A program made the position numbers and the translations under genes. Shown here piece by piece: positions 4,511-6,547 of a stretch of 6,547 nucleotides of DNA. The DNA comes from an uncultured Christensenellaceae bacterium (lineage in GTDB: Bacteria > Bacillota > Clostridia > Christensenellales > Aristaeellaceae): positions 1 through 6,547 of the forward strand of contig CAJOPV010000003.1 in NCBI GenBank assembly GCA_905236495.1, read 5' to 3'. The notes below the pieces were generated by a model. That model saw only the letters and a program-made list of their open reading frames with translations. It was not told the DNA's origin and did not search any database. Every line of letters starts with the position of its first letter. Position 1 is the stretch's first letter.

Positions 4511-6129
4511 GAAAGCATGGGAAAAAGCTGCTGGCGGCGGCGATGCTGCTGGTGATGTGCGTTTGTCTGTCCGGCTGCCACGGGGCCCAGGATACCCGGG
4601 AATTTTTGATCCCTCAGCAGTTTGACGAATCCCGGGAATATAACATCACCTTCTGGGCCAAGAACGATACCAACAAAAACCAGACGGCGATCTACGTGCA
4701 GGCCATCGAGGATTTTGAAAAGCTGTATCCCAACATCAAGGTGAGTATCCGCCTGTATCCCGATTACGACCGCATCTATCAGGACGTCATCACCAATATT
4801 TCCACCGGCACCACCCCCAACGTGTGCATCACCTACCCGGATCATATCGCGACCTATCTGACGGGCAATAACGTGATGGCCCCGCTGGACGATCTGTTTG
4901 CCGATGAAAAATACGGCCTGGGGGGCAGCCTGGTGAAATTCGATTCACCCAGGCAGGATCAGATCGTGCCCCAGTTCCTTCAGGAATGCATGATCGGTGA
5001 AAAGCATTACGCTATTCCCTTCATGCGCTCCACGGAGGCCTGCTATGTGAATAAGACCTTCGTGGAAAAGCTGGGGTTTGAACTGCCGGAGCAACTGACC
5101 TGGGATTTCGTATGGCAGGTTTCCGACGCCGCCATGGCAAAGGACGCCGACGGCAATTACCTTTTGAACGGGCAGAAGGTGATGATCCCTTTCATCTACA
5201 AATCCACCGATAATATGATGATCCAGATGCTGCAGCAGAAAAACGCGGGCTACTGCACGGCGGACGGGGAGATCCAACTGTTCAACGATACGACCCGGGA
5301 AATCCTTCTGACGGTGGCGGAGCATGTGAAGAAGGGGGCCTTCTCCACATTCAAATACTCCAGCTATCCCGGCAATTTCCTCAACGCCGGGCAGTGCATC
5401 TTCGGCATTGATTCCACCGCCGGGGCCACCTGGATGGGCACCGCCGCCCCGCACCTGGATCTGCCGCCGGATCAGCTGGTGGATTTTGAATTGGTGGTGC
5501 GGGCGCTGCCGCAATTCGATTGGAGCGATCCGCATATGATCTCCCAGGGCCCTTCGGTGTGCCTGTTCAATAAGGACGACCCCCAGGAGGTGCTGGCGAG
5601 CTGGCTGTTCATGCAGTATCTCATCAGCGATACCGTGCAGATCGCCTATTCGGAAACGGAGGGCTACGTGCCGGTGACGCTGAAAGCCCAGCAAACGCCG
5701 GAATATCAGGATTATATCGCCCGCCGGGGAGAGGACAACGACGAGCATTACTATGTGAAGATCGACGCCGCCCAGCTTCTCATGGATCACCTGGATGAAA
5801 CCTTCGTCACCCCGGTATTCAACGGCTCCGCATCGCTGCGGGATGCGGCGGGCAGGCTGATCGAGGAAATGAACCTGGCGGTGCGCCGGAAAAAGACAGT
5901 GGATGACGCCCTCATCCAAGGCATTTACGATCAGGTAAAATCCCTGTGCAGGCTGGATCAGATCGGCGTGCAGCTGGGGGATCGGGATGCGGAAGGGGCG
6001 GAGGATCTGGCCTCCGGCCCGCTGCCCGGCACGGCGGTAACGCTGCTGGTCTGCCTGGGGGCCGCCTGGGTGCTCATCATCGCTTACGCCCTGGGGCGCT
6101 TCATCAAAGAAAAGAAAGCTAAATCATAA
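4507..6129 (+). CDS. Family-1 extracellular solute-binding lipoprotein with a C-terminal anchor
   Basis: Captures the solute outside the membrane and delivers it to the permease pair. It has 540 residues, longer than the usual 400-450. The signal peptide (basic RKHGKK, hydrophobic core 8-20) ends in the lipobox LSGC, with Cys24 as the expected lipidated residue. The UgpB-like fold covers about 45-480, with ITFWAKND (47-54), IPFMRSTEACYVNKTFVEKLGF-type strand/helix (170-191), SQGPSVCLFN (346-355) and GYVPVTLKA (386-394), matching the sugar / glycerol-phosphate class. An acidic linker (about 483-500) leads to LPGTA (506-510), a hydrophobic helix (about 510-530) and the basic tail KEKKAKS. That tail resembles a sortase sorting signal, or else a second membrane anchor. 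Seven cysteines (107, 161, 179, 250, 297, 352, 481) lie in the extracellular part. The gene is last in the operon and starts by an ATGA overlap. The ligand is unknown. Confidence 0.94.
   Translation: MRKHGKKLLAAAMLLVMCVCLSGCHGAQDTREFLIPQQFDESREYNITFWAKNDTNKNQTAIYVQAIEDFEKLYPNIKVSIRLYPDYDRIYQDVITNISTGTTPNVCITYPDHIATYLTGNNVMAPLDDLFADEKYGLGGSLVKFDSPRQDQIVPQFLQECMIGEKHYAIPFMRSTEACYVNKTFVEKLGFELPEQLTWDFVWQVSDAAMAKDADGNYLLNGQKVMIPFIYKSTDNMMIQMLQQKNAGYCTADGEIQLFNDTTREILLTVAEHVKKGAFSTFKYSSYPGNFLNAGQCIFGIDSTAGATWMGTAAPHLDLPPDQLVDFELVVRALPQFDWSDPHMISQGPSVCLFNKDDPQEVLASWLFMQYLISDTVQIAYSETEGYVPVTLKAQQTPEYQDYIARRGEDNDEHYYVKIDAAQLLMDHLDETFVTPVFNGSASLRDAAGRLIEEMNLAVRRKKTVDDALIQGIYDQVKSLCRLDQIGVQLGDRDAEGAEDLASGPLPGTAVTLLVCLGAAWVLIIAYALGRFIKEKKAKS
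6022..6126 (+). other. Possible sortase-type sorting signal or C-terminal transmembrane anchor in the binding protein
   Basis: Encodes residues 506-540: LPGTA, then an uninterrupted hydrophobic stretch of about 20 residues (VTLLVCLGAAWVLIIAYAL), then R-F-I-KEKKAKS. The order of motif, hydrophobic span and basic tail, and the total length of 35 residues, fit a cell-wall sorting signal. LPxTA variants are known for some class D sortases (for example LPNTA for Bacillus anthracis SrtC). A plain transmembrane helix with a cytoplasmic basic tail explains the same residues, and no sortase is encoded in the window. Confidence 0.45.
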
Positions 6130-6243
6130 CATTTTGGGGATTCCGTCTCCTTTCTGCAAAAAAATGAAAAATCCCCCTGCGTCAGGTATTGCTCGTGACG
6201 CTGCGTCATGTGCTAATCTGGCAGCGAAAGGAGGCGAAAAGCT
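6130..6243 (+). other. Short gap between binding-protein gene and merR
   Basis: Contains no gene. No convincing intrinsic terminator follows the ABC operon, so read-through into merR is possible. AAAGGAGG (6227-6234) is a strong ribosome binding site, 9 nt before the merR start. Confidence 0.6.
6177..6219 (+). promoter_or_regulatory. Probable merR promoter with MerR-type operator
   Basis: TTGCTC (6189-6194) and TAATCT (6214-6219) are separated by 19 bases, the long spacer typical of MerR-controlled promoters. Inside the spacer lies a perfect inverted repeat TGACG-CTG-CGTCA (6196-6208). CTGCGTCA occurs twice as a direct repeat (6177-6184 and 6201-6208), and CCTG-CGT-CAGG (6176-6186) forms another short dyad. 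The boxes themselves are only weak matches, so the call rests mainly on spacer length and symmetry. Confidence 0.5.
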
Positions 6244-6547
6244 GTGTCACAATACACCACGGGAGAAATGGCGAAGGCCTGCGGCGTCACGGTGCGCACC
6301 GTTCAGTTTTACGACCAGAAGGGCATCCTGATCCCGAGCAGCCTCACCGACGGCGGAAGACGGCTTTATTCCGAGGATGATCTAAAGAAAATGAAGATCG
6401 TCTGCTTCCTGCGGGAAGCGGGGCTTTCTTTGGATACCATCGGGCAGCTGCTTCAGGAGCAAGAAAACGGCAGCGTGATCTCGATTATCCTGGAGGAGCA
6501 GGAAAAGGTGCTCACGGAGGAGATAACGGTCCGTCAGGAAAAGCTGG
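6244..6547 (+). CDS. MerR-family transcriptional regulator, N-terminal part (3' end outside window)
   Basis: DNA-binding regulator that normally twists long-spacer promoters into activity on ligand binding. The frame runs open from GTG at 6244 to the window end, giving 101 residues. The winged helix-turn-helix is clear: TTGEMAKACGVTVRTVQFYD (5-24), KGIL, then the wing GGRRLYSEDDLKKM (37-50) and the CFLREAGLSLDTIGQLL segment (54-70). From about residue 76 a charged helix (LEEQEKVLTEEI, 83-94) starts the dimerization coiled coil. The effector-binding domain lies beyond the window, so the inducer is unknown. No metal-binding cysteine pattern can be assessed. GTG is chosen because AAAGGAGG lies 9 nt upstream; the next in-frame ATG (residue 9) would cut into the first recognition region. 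It is possibly co-transcribed with the ABC operon but has its own promoter candidate. Confidence 0.93.
   Translation, partial: MSQYTTGEMAKACGVTVRTVQFYDQKGILIPSSLTDGGRRLYSEDDLKKMKIVCFLREAGLSLDTIGQLLQEQENGSVISIILEEQEKVLTEEITVRQEKL

Noticed and set aside
4945..5919. 324-codon minus-strand open frame opposite the binding-protein gene
   Set aside because: It is antisense to a gene with signal peptide, lipobox and family motifs, and has no recognisable protein features of its own.
6136..6176. GGGGATT (6136-6142) and AATCCCC (6170-6176) as a terminator after the binding-protein gene
   Set aside because: The 27-base loop is large and the 3' arm is followed by CTGCG, not a T-run, so it does not look like an intrinsic terminator.
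6134..6331. Small plus-strand frames at the merR start
   Set aside because: They overlap the merR reading frame and lack ribosome sites; the MerR motifs lie in a different frame.

Overview
The window looks like a chromosomal segment of a moderately GC-rich Bacillota (Clostridia-type) bacterium. The evidence is strong sigma-A promoters with 17-bp spacers, AGGAGG-type Shine-Dalgarno sites, a tandem glycine riboswitch with an intrinsic terminator, a Gram-positive-style binding lipoprotein and a TipA/BmrR-like MerR regulator. The genus cannot be fixed from the sequence. There are no mobile elements, CRISPR arrays, tRNAs or rRNAs.

Layout. (1) Positions 1-987, minus strand: most of an AGCS-family sodium:alanine/glycine symporter, cut by the left window edge at its 3' end. 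(2) Positions 1000-1302, minus strand: its leader, with a near-consensus promoter, a two-aptamer glycine riboswitch, a possible antiterminator and a terminator just before the ribosome binding site. The pairing suggests that glycine switches the importer off. (3) Positions 1303-1613: divergent control region for the ABC operon. It holds a strong promoter whose -35 box lies inside a perfect 7-bp inverted repeat, plus two further inverted repeats. (4) Positions 1614-6129, plus strand: a four-gene CUT1-type (sugar / glycerol-phosphate class) ABC importer in the order ATPase, permease, permease, binding protein. Its genes overlap or nearly touch. (5) Positions 6130-6243: a short gap with a likely MerR-type promoter/operator. 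(6) Positions 6244-6547, plus strand: the N-terminal part of a MerR-family regulator, cut by the right edge.

How the genes work together. The ABC genes form one translationally coupled unit for uptake of a carbohydrate-like solute, which cannot be named from sequence. Both permeases carry an EAA loop that docks on the ATPase. The binding protein has an N-terminal lipobox and also a C-terminal LPGTA / hydrophobic helix / basic tail that resembles a sortase signal or a transmembrane anchor. This is the oddest protein feature in the window. The symporter is a separate, divergently transcribed unit controlled by glycine. MerR is downstream and probably autoregulated; its link to the ABC operon is unproven.

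No wholly new multi-gene system is evident. The items most worth a second look are the doubly anchored or sortase-like binding protein, the operator-like palindrome over the ABC promoter, and the complete riboswitch decision element.
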